From: an uncultured Paracoccaceae bacterium
GTDB taxonomy: Bacteria; Pseudomonadota; Alphaproteobacteria; Rhodobacterales; Rhodobacteraceae
Assembly: GCA_943787985.1 (NCBI GenBank)
Contig: CALSOO010000001.1
Location: forward strand, 261,001 to 325,000
Direction: 5' to 3'
DNA length: 64,000 bases
The stretch's first letter is position 1. The number at the start of each line of letters is the position of its first letter. The notes under the pieces were generated by a model that saw nothing but the letters and a program-made list of their open reading frames with translations, was not told where the DNA came from and made no database searches. The position numbers were made by a program, and so were the translations under genes. Of the stretch, positions 1 to 8,484 are shown piece by piece.

Positions 1-754
1 CTTTGCCTTGCATCAGTGCATCAAGGCGCATGCTGTCGTGTTCCAGTCGGGCGCGGGTCTCTTTGGCCCAGATTGTATCGTTGAGCGCCTGTGCGCCGAT
101 GTGCAAGGCAGGTCCCGAGACGGGCCAAGGTCCGAGGCGCGCGCGCAAAACGTCGATTTTCCGGGCCGGCCCGATAGCAAATCCCAGACGCAAACCGGCA
201 AGCCCCCAGAACTTTCCAAAGCTCTTTAGGATGACCCGTTCGGGTTGGTTTGCCTGTGCAATCATGGACTGCTCGGGGGCTATGTCACAAAAACTCTCGT
301 CTATGATCGTGAATTCCGGCCCAAGCTCGTTCGATTGCCATATGCGGCCATCCGGATTGTTAGGGTTCACGATGACGCGGGCATCCGAGGGGGCGTCGCG
401 CACGTCCCACCCTGCCTGATCAAAAGCGGCTGCATGTTCATTGTAGGTTGGCCCTTGAATCTGAACGCTTTTGCCTGAGACCAGATAAGGCATATTGGCG
501 ATCAGACAGGACGCGCCCGGGGCCGCAAGAACAGCGGCATCCAATGGAATGTTCCAAAATCTGCGTGCTGCGTTTTCCAGTGCTGATTGTGCGTTGACGT
601 CTGGTAGGGCGGTCCACGCGTCATGGGGGCAATTGGTAAACGGATAGGGCATCGGGTTAATACCTGTAGAGAGATCAACCCAAGACGAACGCGTGCCGCC
701 AAAGCGGAGAATCGCTGCATCCAGCCCACCGCCATGATCCCTGATACTTGCCAT
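1..754 (-). CDS. cobD: Threonine-phosphate decarboxylase, partial (3' end outside window)
   Basis: PLP-dependent enzyme of the fold-type I aminotransferase family that decarboxylates L-threonine phosphate to the aminopropanol phosphate used in the cobalamin nucleotide loop (called CobD in Salmonella, CobC in the aerobic pathway nomenclature). I translated the complement from an ATG at 754-752. It opens with ASIRDHGGGLDAAILRFGG, typical of the family, and later shows a TGINPMPYP segment, NPNNPDGR, an FTIIDES segment and the PLP-lysine region VILKSFGKFWGLAG. The frame is open through to base 2, so the C-terminus lies beyond the window. It is absent from simple ORF lists only because the stop codon is missing. 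There is no cobalamin-riboswitch core upstream. Confidence 0.88.
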   Translation of the reverse strand, partial: MASIRDHGGGLDAAILRFGGTRSSWVDLSTGINPMPYPFTNCPHDAWTALPDVNAQSALENAARRFWNIPLDAAVLAAPGASCLIANMPYLVSGKSVQIQGPTYNEHAAAFDQAGWDVRDAPSDARVIVNPNNPDGRIWQSNELGPEFTIIDESFCDIAPEQSMIAQANQPERVILKSFGKFWGLAGLRLGFAIGPARKIDVLRARLGPWPVSGPALHIGAQALNDTIWAKETRARLEHDSMRLDALMQGK

Positions 755-870
755 TTATGCGCCTTTTTTGTTCATTTTGTGCGGTTTTGCGCTCATATTA
801 ACAGCGCAGGCGGCGGAAGTTAGCCATGAAAAGACTTCTTTCGGGTAAAGTTAACACCACGCCAAATGCA

Positions 871-885
871 TTAATCAGTTGTTAA
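871..885. promoter_or_regulatory. CtrA-box-like site TTAA-N7-TTAA
   Basis: The 193-base gap between the divergent cobD and response-regulator genes contains TTAATCAGTTGTTAA, an exact match to the full alphaproteobacterial CtrA consensus TTAA-N7-TTAA. It lies 62 bases upstream of the response-regulator ATG at 948. A second GTTAAC half-like site is at about 850. CtrA control is an inference from the motif alone. No other recognisable element is seen in the gap. Confidence 0.5.
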
Positions 886-947
886 CGATAAGTGAAGTTA
901 TTGGGACCAGCATTGGGTGTTATCCTGACTGCATTGGGAAGATTAAA

Positions 948-1310
948 ATGAACATACTTATTGTTGAAGACCAGCAGAAACTTGGCGCGATGTGGAAATT
1001 GCATATGGAGCGTCAAGGAATGGCGGTGACCTTGGTGCAAGATCAAGATGCCGCAATCGATCACCTGACGGAGCACGCCCCGGATATCATAATCCTTGAT
1101 TTGATACTGGAAGGCGGTGATGCGCTGTCCGTTTCGGATTTTGCAAGTTATCGCCACCCGTCGGCGCGCGTCATTTTTGTAACGAATACGACGTTTTTCT
1201 CGGACGGGTCAATTTTTGCCCATGCGCAGAATGCCTGTGCATTTGTCCAAAGTCAGACCCCCCCCGAGGACCTTACGGCCATGGCGCAGCACTACGCCAT
1301 GGCCCAGTAA
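948..1310 (+). CDS. Receiver-domain-only response regulator (divergent)
   Basis: A 120-residue single-domain CheY-like protein. The N-terminus NILIVED gives the acidic pair, IIILDLIL gives the phosphoacceptor aspartate, and VIFVTNTT supplies the conserved threonine. The lysine that normally precedes the late proline (K-P) is missing; the matching segment reads FVQSQTPPEDL. There is no output domain, so it would act by protein contact or as a phosphate sink. The ATG at 948 is preferred over an upstream in-frame ATG at 879 because the receiver fold starts directly there and GGAAG lies just ahead. No kinase gene is adjacent. A CtrA-like box lies upstream. Confidence 0.8.
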   Translation: MNILIVEDQQKLGAMWKLHMERQGMAVTLVQDQDAAIDHLTEHAPDIIILDLILEGGDALSVSDFASYRHPSARVIFVTNTTFFSDGSIFAHAQNACAFVQSQTPPEDLTAMAQHYAMAQ

Positions 1311-1316
1311 GCCGGT

Positions 1317-2297
1317 TCAAAGTGTCGCGCGCGTGTGTGGCTCCATAAAGTCTGGATCGGGACCCACGGGAACAATGCGGTTCGGGTTAATCGTGTCGTG
1401 GCTGTAGTGGTAGTGCCGCACGATATGGGCCATGTTCACCGTGCTCGCGACGCCGGTCCATTGATAAAGCTCACGCGTGTAGTCCCACAAATTTGGATAA
1501 TCTACGATCCGCTTGCGATTGCATTTGAAGTGCAAGTGATAGACGGGATCAAAGCGCACGAGTGTCGTGAACAGCCGCCAATCCGCCTCGGTGATCTGTG
1601 TGCCCATCAGGTAACGCCGCTCCGCGAGCCGCGCCTCGAGCCAGTCCATCGTGTCAAACAGAGGATCAACCGCCGCATCATAGGCCGCCTGTGTGGTCGC
1701 AAACCCTGCCTTGTAGACGCCGTTGTTCAGGGTGTCATAGATCCGCGCATTCACCTCTTCAATCTCACCGCGCAGCGGCTCAGGCCAGTAGTCGTCGCTA
1801 TTCCCGGTCAACCCGTCAAACGCAGAGTTCAGCATACGGATGATCTCTGAGCTTTCGTTGCTCACGATCGTCTGGCGCTCTTTGTCCCACAATATCGGCA
1901 CAGTCACCCGCCCTGATATCTGCGGATCCGCCTTCAGATAAATGTCCCGCGCAAAAGGCAGCCCATAGAGCGTATCGCCCGTGGCCCCATGCGCATCTGT
2001 CTCAAAGGTCCAGCCCTCCGAAAGCATATCAGGATGCACTGCGGATATGCTGATATGCGCCTCCAGCCCCTTCAATGCCCGAAAAATCAGCGTGCGGTGC
2101 GCCCACGGGCAGGCATAGCTGACATAGAGGTGATACCGTCCGGAGGCCGCTTGGAACCCAGCGCGTCCTGTTGGACCAGCGCGTCCATCAGGTGTCAGCC
2201 AACTACGGAATTGTGCCGCAGCGCGTTCAAATTTGCCCCCTGATGCGGTTGTGTCATACCACTGGTCGCGCCAAACTCCGTCCACCAACAAACCCAT
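1317..2297 (-). CDS. yqjG: Glutathionyl-hydroquinone reductase (GST family, YqjG/ECM4 type)
   Basis: A 326-residue Xi-class glutathione transferase that reduces glutathionyl-hydroquinones and other glutathione mixed disulfides in the cytoplasm. The active-site Cys63 sits in YACPWAHR, the hallmark of this class, after a long N-terminal extension. The thioredoxin-like domain is followed by an all-helical C-terminal domain ending in the conserved HYYYSH-like segment (here VRHYHYSHDTINP). Length matches the family. It converges on the response-regulator gene with only 6 bases between stop codons and appears monocistronic. Confidence 0.9.
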   Translation of the reverse strand: MGLLVDGVWRDQWYDTTASGGKFERAAAQFRSWLTPDGRAGPTGRAGFQAASGRYHLYVSYACPWAHRTLIFRALKGLEAHISISAVHPDMLSEGWTFETDAHGATGDTLYGLPFARDIYLKADPQISGRVTVPILWDKERQTIVSNESSEIIRMLNSAFDGLTGNSDDYWPEPLRGEIEEVNARIYDTLNNGVYKAGFATTQAAYDAAVDPLFDTMDWLEARLAERRYLMGTQITEADWRLFTTLVRFDPVYHLHFKCNRKRIVDYPNLWDYTRELYQWTGVASTVNMAHIVRHYHYSHDTINPNRIVPVGPDPDFMEPHTRATL

Positions 2298-2496
2298 GCC
2301 GTTCTCCTATGTGCGTTGTCCAAGCGCTAGAGCGCCAAAAGGTTGTGCGCCAGTGTTGCGTGCGCGCACAGGTTGCGCATTTGTGCACATCTGCAACACG
2401 CTGCACTGCATCATGAAATATTAATTTGAAAGAGTGTAGGCTTGCGTCATGCTCTTAGTCGGGGTGGCGCATGTTGTGCCGAAGGAGAATCTGCTC

Positions 2497-2853
2497 ATGT
2501 CGACATATGTACCTAAAGAAGTTCAAGCCGGTTTGGATCGCGCACGCTTGGAACGTTTACGTACAGCGTCAAGGTTGCGTATTGACGTGAATGGACAAAC
2601 CCACCGTGTTTTGCGGATGTGGAAGACAGGGTTTTCTATGGATGCATCCAACGCACCTGCGCATTTGCGCGGCTACGTGGACTTATATGACGGTGCCCGA
2701 CACCTGTTTCAGTGTTTGGTCATTGCCAATGAAGAGGAAAGTAACGAGATGCGTTTCGAGTTTAAACGCGCAACGGCTGTTGCTGATGCTCCCGCTCTGG
2801 ATTTCGTCAAGGCCGAGAATGCGCCCGTCGCATTGATTGGCAAGGCGGGATAA
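2497..2853 (+). CDS. Conserved hypothetical protein, 118 aa
   Basis: I do not recognise a named domain. The protein is small and soluble with no signal peptide or membrane segment; it is basic at the N-terminus (LDRARLERLRTASRLR) and then looks like an all-beta domain (RIDVNGQTHRVLRMW, GYVDLYDGARHLFQCLVIA). The ATG at 2497 is chosen over the upstream ATG at 2449 because a strong GAAGGAGAA ribosome-binding site at 2481-2489 sits just before it. The beta-rich pattern with a hydrophobic 'LFQCLV' strand suggests a PilZ-like or similar small beta barrel, but no diagnostic motif supports that. Confidence 0.7.
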   Translation: MSTYVPKEVQAGLDRARLERLRTASRLRIDVNGQTHRVLRMWKTGFSMDASNAPAHLRGYVDLYDGARHLFQCLVIANEEESNEMRFEFKRATAVADAPALDFVKAENAPVALIGKAG

Positions 2854-2864
2854 AACCCCGCCTT
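2842..2864. terminator. Terminator-like hairpin between convergent genes
   Basis: AAGGCGGG (2842-2849) pairs with CCCGCCTT (2857-2864) around a 7-base loop, overlapping the stop codon of the upstream gene. It lies between the convergent 2497-2853 gene and the PatB-like gene ending at 2898. The T-tract is weak on both strands, so its strength is uncertain. Confidence 0.45.
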
Positions 2865-2897
2865 CTCCGTTCTGCAATGATTGTTTGTGCGGATTTG

Positions 2898-4067
2898 TTA
2901 CTGAAGGTCACCGAACGCTTTGGCCAACCTGTCGACGGCCTCTTGCACGCGCGCGCGCGGTGTTGCGATATTGAACCTCAGGAAGTTATCGCCACCTGTG
3001 CCGAAGGTCGGTCCGTGATTCACAGCGATTTGCGCATCCTCTTGGACGCGGCGCGTGAATTCTGCGCGCTCCATTCCTGTTCCGTCACAATCTACCCATG
3101 ACAGATAAGTCGCTTCAAGGTTCATTGAGGCAAGGCCCGGAATTGCATTCACGCCTGCGTCGAAGAGTTTGCGGTTCCCGTCCAGATACTGGACAAGGTC
3201 ATCCACCCAGGCCGCGCCGTCAGGTGAGTAGGCTGCTGTGGCCATGAACAACCCGAACGAGTTGGGCGACAATCCCATAGCCATCATGCGCGCTCCGAAT
3301 TTCGCCCGCAGATCGGGGTCTTCGATGATGACGTTGCCTGAATGTGATCCAGCAATATTGAAGGTCTTTGTTGTGGCGGTCAGCATCACCAAACGGTCGG
3401 TGATGCCGTCTATTTTACTCATCGGAGTGTGGGTGTTGCCAGGGAAAACAAGGTCGTGATGGATTTCGTCCGAGACCAGCACCAGATCATGCCGCTTTGC
3501 GAAATCAGCGACCTCTTGCAGTTCGTCTTTTGTCCAGACGCGCCCCCCCGGATTGTGCGGTGAGCACAAGATCAGCATTGTTTCCTTGCCCGTCATTTGC
3601 GCGTCATACGCGTCAAAATCCATCGTGTAGACGCCGTTGGTGTTGGTCATCTCGCATTCGACGACCTTTCGCCCAGCCGCGTTAATCACCTTGGCGAAGG
3701 CATGGTAGACTGGCGTAAACAACACGACGCCGTCGCCATGTGCCGAAAAGGCGTCCACACACATTGCGGTTCCGTTCACCAATCCGTGCGTTGTGAACAC
3801 CCAAGATGGATCAACGCTCCAGCCGTGGCGCGTTTGCATCCACCAGTTGATCGCCTCTTTGTAGGCGCTGTCGTCCCCGAAGTACCCCATGACACCGTGA
3901 TCAACTTGGGCGGTGACACTGTCCAAAACGCATTGTGGCGGCTTGAAATCCATGTCTGCCACCCACATTGCCAACCCTGTGTCCGTGGGCACGCCGTAGA
4001 GCTCTTCCATTTTGTCCCATTTTACACAATGGCTGCCGCGTCGTTCGATGATGTCGTCAAAGCTCAT
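2898..4067 (-). CDS. patB: PatB/MalY-type aminotransferase (cystathionine beta-lyase-like)
   Basis: A 389-residue PLP enzyme of the MalY/PatB subgroup of fold-type I aminotransferases, which cleave the C-S bond of cystathionine or similar cysteine conjugates. Seen: the N-terminal signature KWDKMEELYGV and MWVADMDF, the CSPHNPGGRVW cofactor-contact motif, LVSDEIHHDLVF, and the PLP-lysine region TATTKTFNIAGSHSGN. Length is that of the family. It is divergent from the deformylase operon, the two start codons being about 100 bases apart. Substrate cannot be told from sequence; methionine biosynthesis and C-S lyase roles are both possible. Confidence 0.88.
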   Translation of the reverse strand: MSFDDIIERRGSHCVKWDKMEELYGVPTDTGLAMWVADMDFKPPQCVLDSVTAQVDHGVMGYFGDDSAYKEAINWWMQTRHGWSVDPSWVFTTHGLVNGTAMCVDAFSAHGDGVVLFTPVYHAFAKVINAAGRKVVECEMTNTNGVYTMDFDAYDAQMTGKETMLILCSPHNPGGRVWTKDELQEVADFAKRHDLVLVSDEIHHDLVFPGNTHTPMSKIDGITDRLVMLTATTKTFNIAGSHSGNVIIEDPDLRAKFGARMMAMGLSPNSFGLFMATAAYSPDGAAWVDDLVQYLDGNRKLFDAGVNAIPGLASMNLEATYLSWVDCDGTGMERAEFTRRVQEDAQIAVNHGPTFGTGGDNFLRFNIATPRARVQEAVDRLAKAFGDLQ

Positions 4068-4167
4068 TCTTTGTCTCCGGATTGAACTGTTTCAGCCAAG
4101 CTACTCTGATCTGGGTTGCGCGCAAGAGGCGTTGCGGTTGAGACCGACTTGTCCTACATCACTGCCC

Positions 4168-4686
4168 ATGAAACGTTCAATTCTCTTGCACCCTGACCCG
4201 CGTCTGAAAAAGATGTGCGATGCCGTTCCTGATTTGACGGACGAGTTGCGCGCATTGGCTGATGACATGTTGGAAACCATGTATGATGCGCCGGGCGTTG
4301 GCCTTGCTGCGCCGCAGGTCGGGGTGTTGCGGCGCCTTGTCGTGCTGGATTGCGTGAAACAAGAAGGGGAAGCCCCCCGTCCTTTGATCATGTTCAACCC
4401 CGAGATTATTGCGTCGTCAGACGAGGTAAGTGTCTATGAAGAGGGCTGTTTGTCCATGCCCGAGCAATACGCCGATGTCACCCGTCCGGTCGAGGTGACG
4501 GTGAAATGGGTTGACCGAGACGGCAATGAGCAAACCGAAGACATGGGCGGATTGTGGGGCACGTGTGTGCAGCACGAGATTGACCACCTTGATGGCAAAT
4601 TGTTCATTGACCATCTCAAACCGCTCAAGCGTCAGATGATCACCCGTAAAATGGTCAAGATGAAGCGTGAGTTGGCCCGCGGATGA
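4168..4686 (+). CDS. def: Peptide deformylase 1 (canonical)
   Basis: Removes the N-formyl group from nascent proteins; an Fe(II)/Zn metallohydrolase. All three PDF motifs are intact: GVGLAAPQ (43-50), EGCLS (92-96, metal ligand Cys94) and QHEIDHLDG (135-143, ligands His136 and His140, catalytic Glu137). The 172-residue length is normal. The start at 4168 gives the usual short N-terminus KRSILLHPDPRL; the longer open frame from 4012 overlaps the divergent patB start and is not needed. Its stop overlaps the next deformylase gene (ATGA), so the copies are translationally coupled. Confidence 0.95.
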   Translation: MKRSILLHPDPRLKKMCDAVPDLTDELRALADDMLETMYDAPGVGLAAPQVGVLRRLVVLDCVKQEGEAPRPLIMFNPEIIASSDEVSVYEEGCLSMPEQYADVTRPVEVTVKWVDRDGNEQTEDMGGLWGTCVQHEIDHLDGKLFIDHLKPLKRQMITRKMVKMKRELARG

Positions 4687-5183
4687 GTGTTTTACCCATC
4701 CTCAAGTGGCCCGATCCACGGTTGATGGAAACCTGTGCCCCAGTCGAAGAGATCACCGATGATGTGCGCACTTTGGTTGCCGACATGCTGGAAACAATGT
4801 ATGCCGCGCCTGGTCGTGGCCTGGCCGCGCCGCAGGTCGGGATTTTGTCGCGCATATTTGTGATGGACGTTGGTTGGAAGGAAGGCAAATCCGATCCTTT
4901 GGTTTGCATCAATCCCATGTTGCAAGAGGTCGGCGATGAGCGCGCCGAGAATGACGAGGGCTGTTTGTCCATTCCGGGCGTCAGCGCCACTGTGAGCCGC
5001 CCATCGCGTGTTCAGATGGTTTGGACCTCTCTTGAGGGCGCGCGGTATGTGCAGTCCTTTGAAGGGTTCGCTGCGGCATGTGCTCAGCACGAACTGGATC
5101 ATTTGGATGGCGTTATCACGTTTGATCATCTGGATGCTGTTGCCCGCAGCGCCATTGAAGCGGAATATGAGGCGCAGGCATGA
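4683..5183 (+). CDS. def: Peptide deformylase 2 (paralogue, motifs intact)
   Basis: Second tandem deformylase, 166 residues. Motif 1 reads GRGLAAPQ (44-51) with Arg in place of the usual variable Val or Ile; motif 2 EGCLS (92-96) and motif 3 QHELDHLDG (135-143) are complete, so it should be catalytically competent. It is clearly homologous to the copy before it along its length, with similar start WPDPRL and the DMLETMY helix, showing local duplication. It overlaps both flanking genes by 4 bases. The altered motif 1 could shift substrate preference; this is an inference. Confidence 0.9.
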   Translation: MSVLPILKWPDPRLMETCAPVEEITDDVRTLVADMLETMYAAPGRGLAAPQVGILSRIFVMDVGWKEGKSDPLVCINPMLQEVGDERAENDEGCLSIPGVSATVSRPSRVQMVWTSLEGARYVQSFEGFAAACAQHELDHLDGVITFDHLDAVARSAIEAEYEAQA

Positions 5184-5671
5184 GCGTACGTTTGTGCCTG
5201 CCGTGGCCTGACAAACGCTTGCGCACCGCCGCAGCACCCGTTGAAGATATCACAGACGAAGTCCGCGCCATTTGGCAGGATATGATCGATACGATGGATG
5301 CCATGCCGGGCGTCGGTTTGGCTGCACCGCAGATCGGAGTGATGTTGCAATTGGCCGTGGTTGATGCATCCGATACGCGAGACCGGCGCATCCTGATGGC
5401 AAACCCAAGTATTCTTGACGTGTCCAGCGAGATGAATATCCATGATGAAGCCAGCCCGAATTTGCCGGGTGTGTCCGCCAAAATCAAACGCCCCAAATCA
5501 GTGAGCGTTCGCTTTTTGAACAAGGACGGGATGTACACGCGTCGTGACTTTACGGGGCTTGAGGCGACATCCGTGCAGCATCAGATTGACCACCTGAACG
5601 GGCGGATGTTCTTTGACAATTTGGGCCGTGTGAAACGGGATATGCTGCTGCGCAAGGCCCGCAAGGTATAA
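5180..5671 (+). CDS. Peptide deformylase-like protein with degenerate active site
   Basis: Third tandem member of the deformylase family, 163 residues. Motif 1 GVGLAAPQ (44-51) is kept, but motif 2 reads EASPN (90-94), so the metal-binding Cys is Ser92, and motif 3 reads QHQIDHLNG (133-141), so the catalytic Glu is Gln135. The two histidine ligands remain. The reading frame is intact and uniform in codon use, and the fold-bearing regions are conserved, so it looks like a maintained pseudoenzyme rather than decay. It overlaps the second copy by ATGA, and fmt follows 64 bases later. Possible roles: regulator or partner of the active copies, or formyl-peptide binder. Confidence 0.85.
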   Translation: MSVRLCLPWPDKRLRTAAAPVEDITDEVRAIWQDMIDTMDAMPGVGLAAPQIGVMLQLAVVDASDTRDRRILMANPSILDVSSEMNIHDEASPNLPGVSAKIKRPKSVSVRFLNKDGMYTRRDFTGLEATSVQHQIDHLNGRMFFDNLGRVKRDMLLRKARKV

Positions 5672-5735
5672 TTGAAGCGCCTTTGGGCACAGCGGCGTCC
5701 TGAAAGAAAAAATTGAAGCGAAAGGAACCTGTTTC

Positions 5736-6641
5736 ATGCGTGTTGTCTTTATGGGAACGCCCGAATTTTCTGTTCCTGTGCTTGAGGCATTGGTCACGGC
5801 GGGTCATGAGGTGGTCTGTGTGTACTGTCAGCCTCCGCGTCCGGCAGGGCGTGGGAAAAAGGACCGCCCAACGCCCGTTCATGCGCGGGCGCTGGAAATG
5901 GGGTTGGCAGTGCGCCATCCCGTGTCGGTGCGCACTCCCGAAGCTTTGCAAGAATTTGAAGCGTTAAACGCGGATATCGCTGTGGTTGTCGCCTATGGCC
6001 TGATCCTGCCTCAAGTCATCCTTGATGCTCCTGCGCGCGGTTGTCTGAACATTCACGCCAGCTTGCTGCCGCGTTGGCGCGGGGCGGCTCCGATCCACCG
6101 TGCAATCATGGCGGGGGATGCTCAAACAGGGGTGTGTATCATGCAAATGGAGGCGGGCTTGGATACGGGGCCAGTAGTGTTGCGCCGTGCCATCGATATT
6201 GCGCCGCAGGAGACCACAGCGGCGTTACATGACCGTTTGAGCATACTTGGCGCCGAAGCGATTGTTGAGGCTTTGGTGGATCTGGATGACTTGCATCCAG
6301 AGGTGCAACCCGAAGAAGGCGTCACTTATGCGGCCAAGATCGACAAAGCCGAAGCGGCGATTGACTGGTCCCGTAGTGCTGTCGACGTTGACCGCCAAAT
6401 TCGCGGCTTGTCCCCGTTTCCAGGGGCCTGGTTCGAGATGGACGGCGTGCGTGTCAAGGTTCTGGCATCCGAAGTGGTGGACGGTGCAGGCGCTTCGGGT
6501 TTAGCGCTCGACGATGGCCTTACCATTGCGTGCGGTGCGGGGGCTGTCCGCTTGACGCGCTTGCAACGTGCAGGCAAAGCGGCGCAGGATGCGGATGTGT
6601 TCTTGCGCGGCTGTCCTGTCGCCTTTGGTACGCAGCTTTGA
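5736..6641 (+). CDS. fmt: Methionyl-tRNA formyltransferase
   Basis: Formylates Met-tRNAfMet using 10-formyl-tetrahydrofolate, the reaction that deformylases later reverse on proteins. 301 residues: N-terminal formyltransferase Rossmann domain ([19 protein letters not shown]), the catalytic loop [18 protein letters not shown], and [12 protein letters not shown], followed by the C-terminal OB-fold tRNA-binding domain. AAAGGAA precedes the ATG. Its position directly after the three def-family genes is the classic def-fmt order. Confidence 0.95.
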   Translation: MRVVFMGTPEFSVPVLEALVTAGHEVVCVYCQPPRPAGRGKKDRPTPVHARALEMGLAVRHPVSVRTPEALQEFEALNADIAVVVAYGLILPQVILDAPARGCLNIHASLLPRWRGAAPIHRAIMAGDAQTGVCIMQMEAGLDTGPVVLRRAIDIAPQETTAALHDRLSILGAEAIVEALVDLDDLHPEVQPEEGVTYAAKIDKAEAAIDWSRSAVDVDRQIRGLSPFPGAWFEMDGVRVKVLASEVVDGAGASGLALDDGLTIACGAGAVRLTRLQRAGKAAQDADVFLRGCPVAFGTQL

Positions 6642-6654
6642 GGGGGAAAACCTG

Positions 6655-6891
6655 ATGTTTCCGACAATGATTGGCACGGTCGTGATCGCCGGGATCCTTG
6701 GGTATCTCTCGGAGAAATACAACTTTACCCACAATGGTATCTTGCAAAGCATCATCATCTGTATTGGTGGCGCGTTTTTGTTTTACTTCGTGCGTTTGAT
6801 GTTCGGGTTCGGCTTTTCAAGCGCAGGGTTGAACGCGATTGTATCGAGTATCGGGGCGCTGATCATCGTGCCGACGCGTTGGCGCAAGTGA
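6655..6891 (+). CDS. Small membrane protein, GlsB/YeaQ/YmgE-like
   Basis: A 78-residue protein made of three hydrophobic segments (TMIGTVVIAGILGYL, ILQSIIICIGGAFLFYFV, AGLNAIVSSIGALIIV) with short polar loops. The glycine-rich start and overall layout resemble the GlsB/YeaQ/YmgE (transglycosylase-associated) family of stress-linked inner-membrane proteins, though the match is only by pattern. AGGGGGAAAA before the ATG at 6655 decides the start; it lies 13 bases after the fmt stop and may be cotranscribed. Confidence 0.65.
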   Translation: MFPTMIGTVVIAGILGYLSEKYNFTHNGILQSIIICIGGAFLFYFVRLMFGFGFSSAGLNAIVSSIGALIIVPTRWRK

Positions 6892-6999
6892 GCTCTATGC
6901 AACTTGCAACGCAATAAGCCCCATCCATACAAGAGCAGATTTCAGCATCATCATTAACGGCATAACCGGATGTTCCAATAGAACCTCACATCTGCCTTG

Positions 7000-7455
7000 C
7001 TACTTCCCTTTGAACGGGGCCATCCCTGCGCGCGCCAGTTCGTCCGCGCGCTCGTTCTCGGCATGTCCCGCGTGCCCTTTGACCCATTTCCACGTCACAT
7101 CGTGTTGGGCGTTGGCCACATCCAGCCTTTGCCACAACTCAGCATTGGCGACGGGCTTTTTCGCCGCGTTCTTCCAGCCGTTTTTCTTCCACCCGAAAAT
7201 CCAGCTGGTTATCCCGTTTTTGACGTAGTTGCTGTCGGTCACAATCGTGATTTCGGTTTTGCGGGTGAGCGATTCAAGCGCGTGGATGGCGGCCAAAAGC
7301 TCCATCCGGTTGTTGGTCGTTGCCGCTTCGCCGCCTTTGAGCGTGCGTTCTTTGACGACCTTGCCGTCTTCTTTGGCCTGCAACAGTGCCCCCCAGCCAC
7401 CGGGGCCGGGATTGCCGCTGCATGCGCCGTCTGTGTATGCGAATAACTTAGCCAT
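7000..7455 (-). CDS. rnhA: Ribonuclease HI
   Basis: Endonuclease that degrades the RNA strand of RNA-DNA hybrids. 151 residues with the complete four-carboxylate site: Asp9 in [17 protein letters not shown], Glu52 in NRMELLAAI, Asp74 in VTDSNYV and Asp138 in NERADELA. The basic handle region ([18 protein letters not shown]) is present. It overlaps the methyltransferase gene upstream by 8 bases and is the last gene of the leftward ispH operon. Confidence 0.96.
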   Translation of the reverse strand: MAKLFAYTDGACSGNPGPGGWGALLQAKEDGKVVKERTLKGGEAATTNNRMELLAAIHALESLTRKTEITIVTDSNYVKNGITSWIFGWKKNGWKNAAKKPVANAELWQRLDVANAQHDVTWKWVKGHAGHAENERADELARAGMAPFKGK

Positions 7456-8038
7456 GAGCGCGCAGACATATCCAGTCTGCCATAGCGCCGTCCAGCCCTA
7501 TTCCACTTCCAAAGGTGCGATCTGTAATGGTGAGGCCAACCTCGTTAAGCAGCCCCTCAAGTTCAGGTTCTGTGAAATAGGTATACAGCCGGCCAATCGG
7601 GTCGCGTTTTTCCCCAGTGCCCAGTTTCACACCAATGTGAAATATCCCGCCCGGACGCAGTGCATGCGCAATGGCCGTGAGGTGGCGCGGCACGTCGGCG
7701 CGTGGTGCATGTAGCAAGCAGAAATTGGCCCAGATCCCATCGTAGGTGTTGTACCCTTTGATGTCGTCAAATGTTCCAACCTGCGCGGTGACGCCCTCAT
7801 TCATGTCTGCCATAGCAACCATTTCCGGCACGGGATCCATAGCTGTCACGCCATACCCTGCACGCGCCATGTGCCCTGCAGCCTGACCGGGACCACAGCC
7901 CAGATCAAGGACATCCCCTTGGGGGGGCAGGGCCTTCATAAAGGCCGCCAATTCGTCGTCGATTTCGTTTTGGGTTGTAAGCTCAGCGTAGTCTTTTGCC
8001 TTTTGTGCGTAGACTTTCAGCGTTTCTGTATCCGTCAT
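7448..8038 (-). CDS. Class I SAM-dependent methyltransferase
   Basis: 196-residue methyltransferase. Motif I is [17 protein letters not shown], the acidic residue of motif II is in [10 protein letters not shown], and [10 protein letters not shown] is the post-motif III turn. [16 protein letters not shown] segment is where the substrate-side residues usually lie. The start at 8038 is chosen because its ATG overlaps the stop of the upstream DUF3429 gene (ATGA); the open frame extends further but through that gene. Substrate unknown; small-molecule methylation is likely from the size. Confidence 0.85.
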   Translation of the reverse strand: MTDTETLKVYAQKAKDYAELTTQNEIDDELAAFMKALPPQGDVLDLGCGPGQAAGHMARAGYGVTAMDPVPEMVAMADMNEGVTAQVGTFDDIKGYNTYDGIWANFCLLHAPRADVPRHLTAIAHALRPGGIFHIGVKLGTGEKRDPIGRLYTYFTEPELEGLLNEVGLTITDRTFGSGIGLDGAMADWICLRAHG

Positions 8039-8484
8039 AAGAACACTCCAATCCCGAGGCATATTAGAACAATTGTGGTGATGAGAACCCTGAGGCGCAG
8101 CCACCAGGGCGGTGTGAGCCCCCAGCTGTGAAAGGCAAAGTCCAGAATAAGCACACCCACAAATCCGAACATCAGATTGACAGCGCCGCTGACTGGTCCT
8201 CCGCCTGTCATGAAAAATGCCCATAAGGCGGGAACCACCGCCATGCTGTATGCGACAGCGGCTTTTTTTCCGTCAGCCCGTGTCGCGAACCCCCACAGGA
8301 TGCCTGACATAAAGGCGAGAATCACAGTCCCATAAGAAAGCAGGACAAAGATGCTGACATATTGCGGCCCAAAGGTGTTCGCCCCCCATAGCGCAAGATC
8401 AGGGAAGAGGTACGTGATCGTGCCCCAAAAGAAGGGGAGTAGGCCGGCAAGAGCCAGGGCAAGAGGCGCGCGTGGAATTCCCAT
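8035..8484 (-). CDS. DUF3429 family membrane protein
   Basis: 149-residue protein with five predicted hydrophobic segments beginning at ALALAGLLPFFWGTITYLF and ending at [17 protein letters not shown], matching the DUF3429 family of uncharacterised inner-membrane proteins. The start ([10 protein letters not shown]) at 8484 overlaps by one base the stop of the LysE-type gene (TGATG), and its own stop overlaps the methyltransferase ATG, so translation is coupled across the operon. Function unknown. Confidence 0.8.
   Translation of the reverse strand: MGIPRAPLALALAGLLPFFWGTITYLFPDLALWGANTFGPQYVSIFVLLSYGTVILAFMSGILWGFATRADGKKAAVAYSMAVVPALWAFFMTGGGPVSGAVNLMFGFVGVLILDFAFHSWGLTPPWWLRLRVLITTIVLICLGIGVFL

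Noticed and set aside
755..947. Cobalamin riboswitch upstream of cobD
   Set aside because: No B12-box-like core or surrounding conserved stems are visible in the gap.
5663..5720. Repeated ATTGAAGCG between the third deformylase gene and fmt
   Set aside because: Two 9-base copies in a short gap can arise by chance and show no symmetry or known motif.
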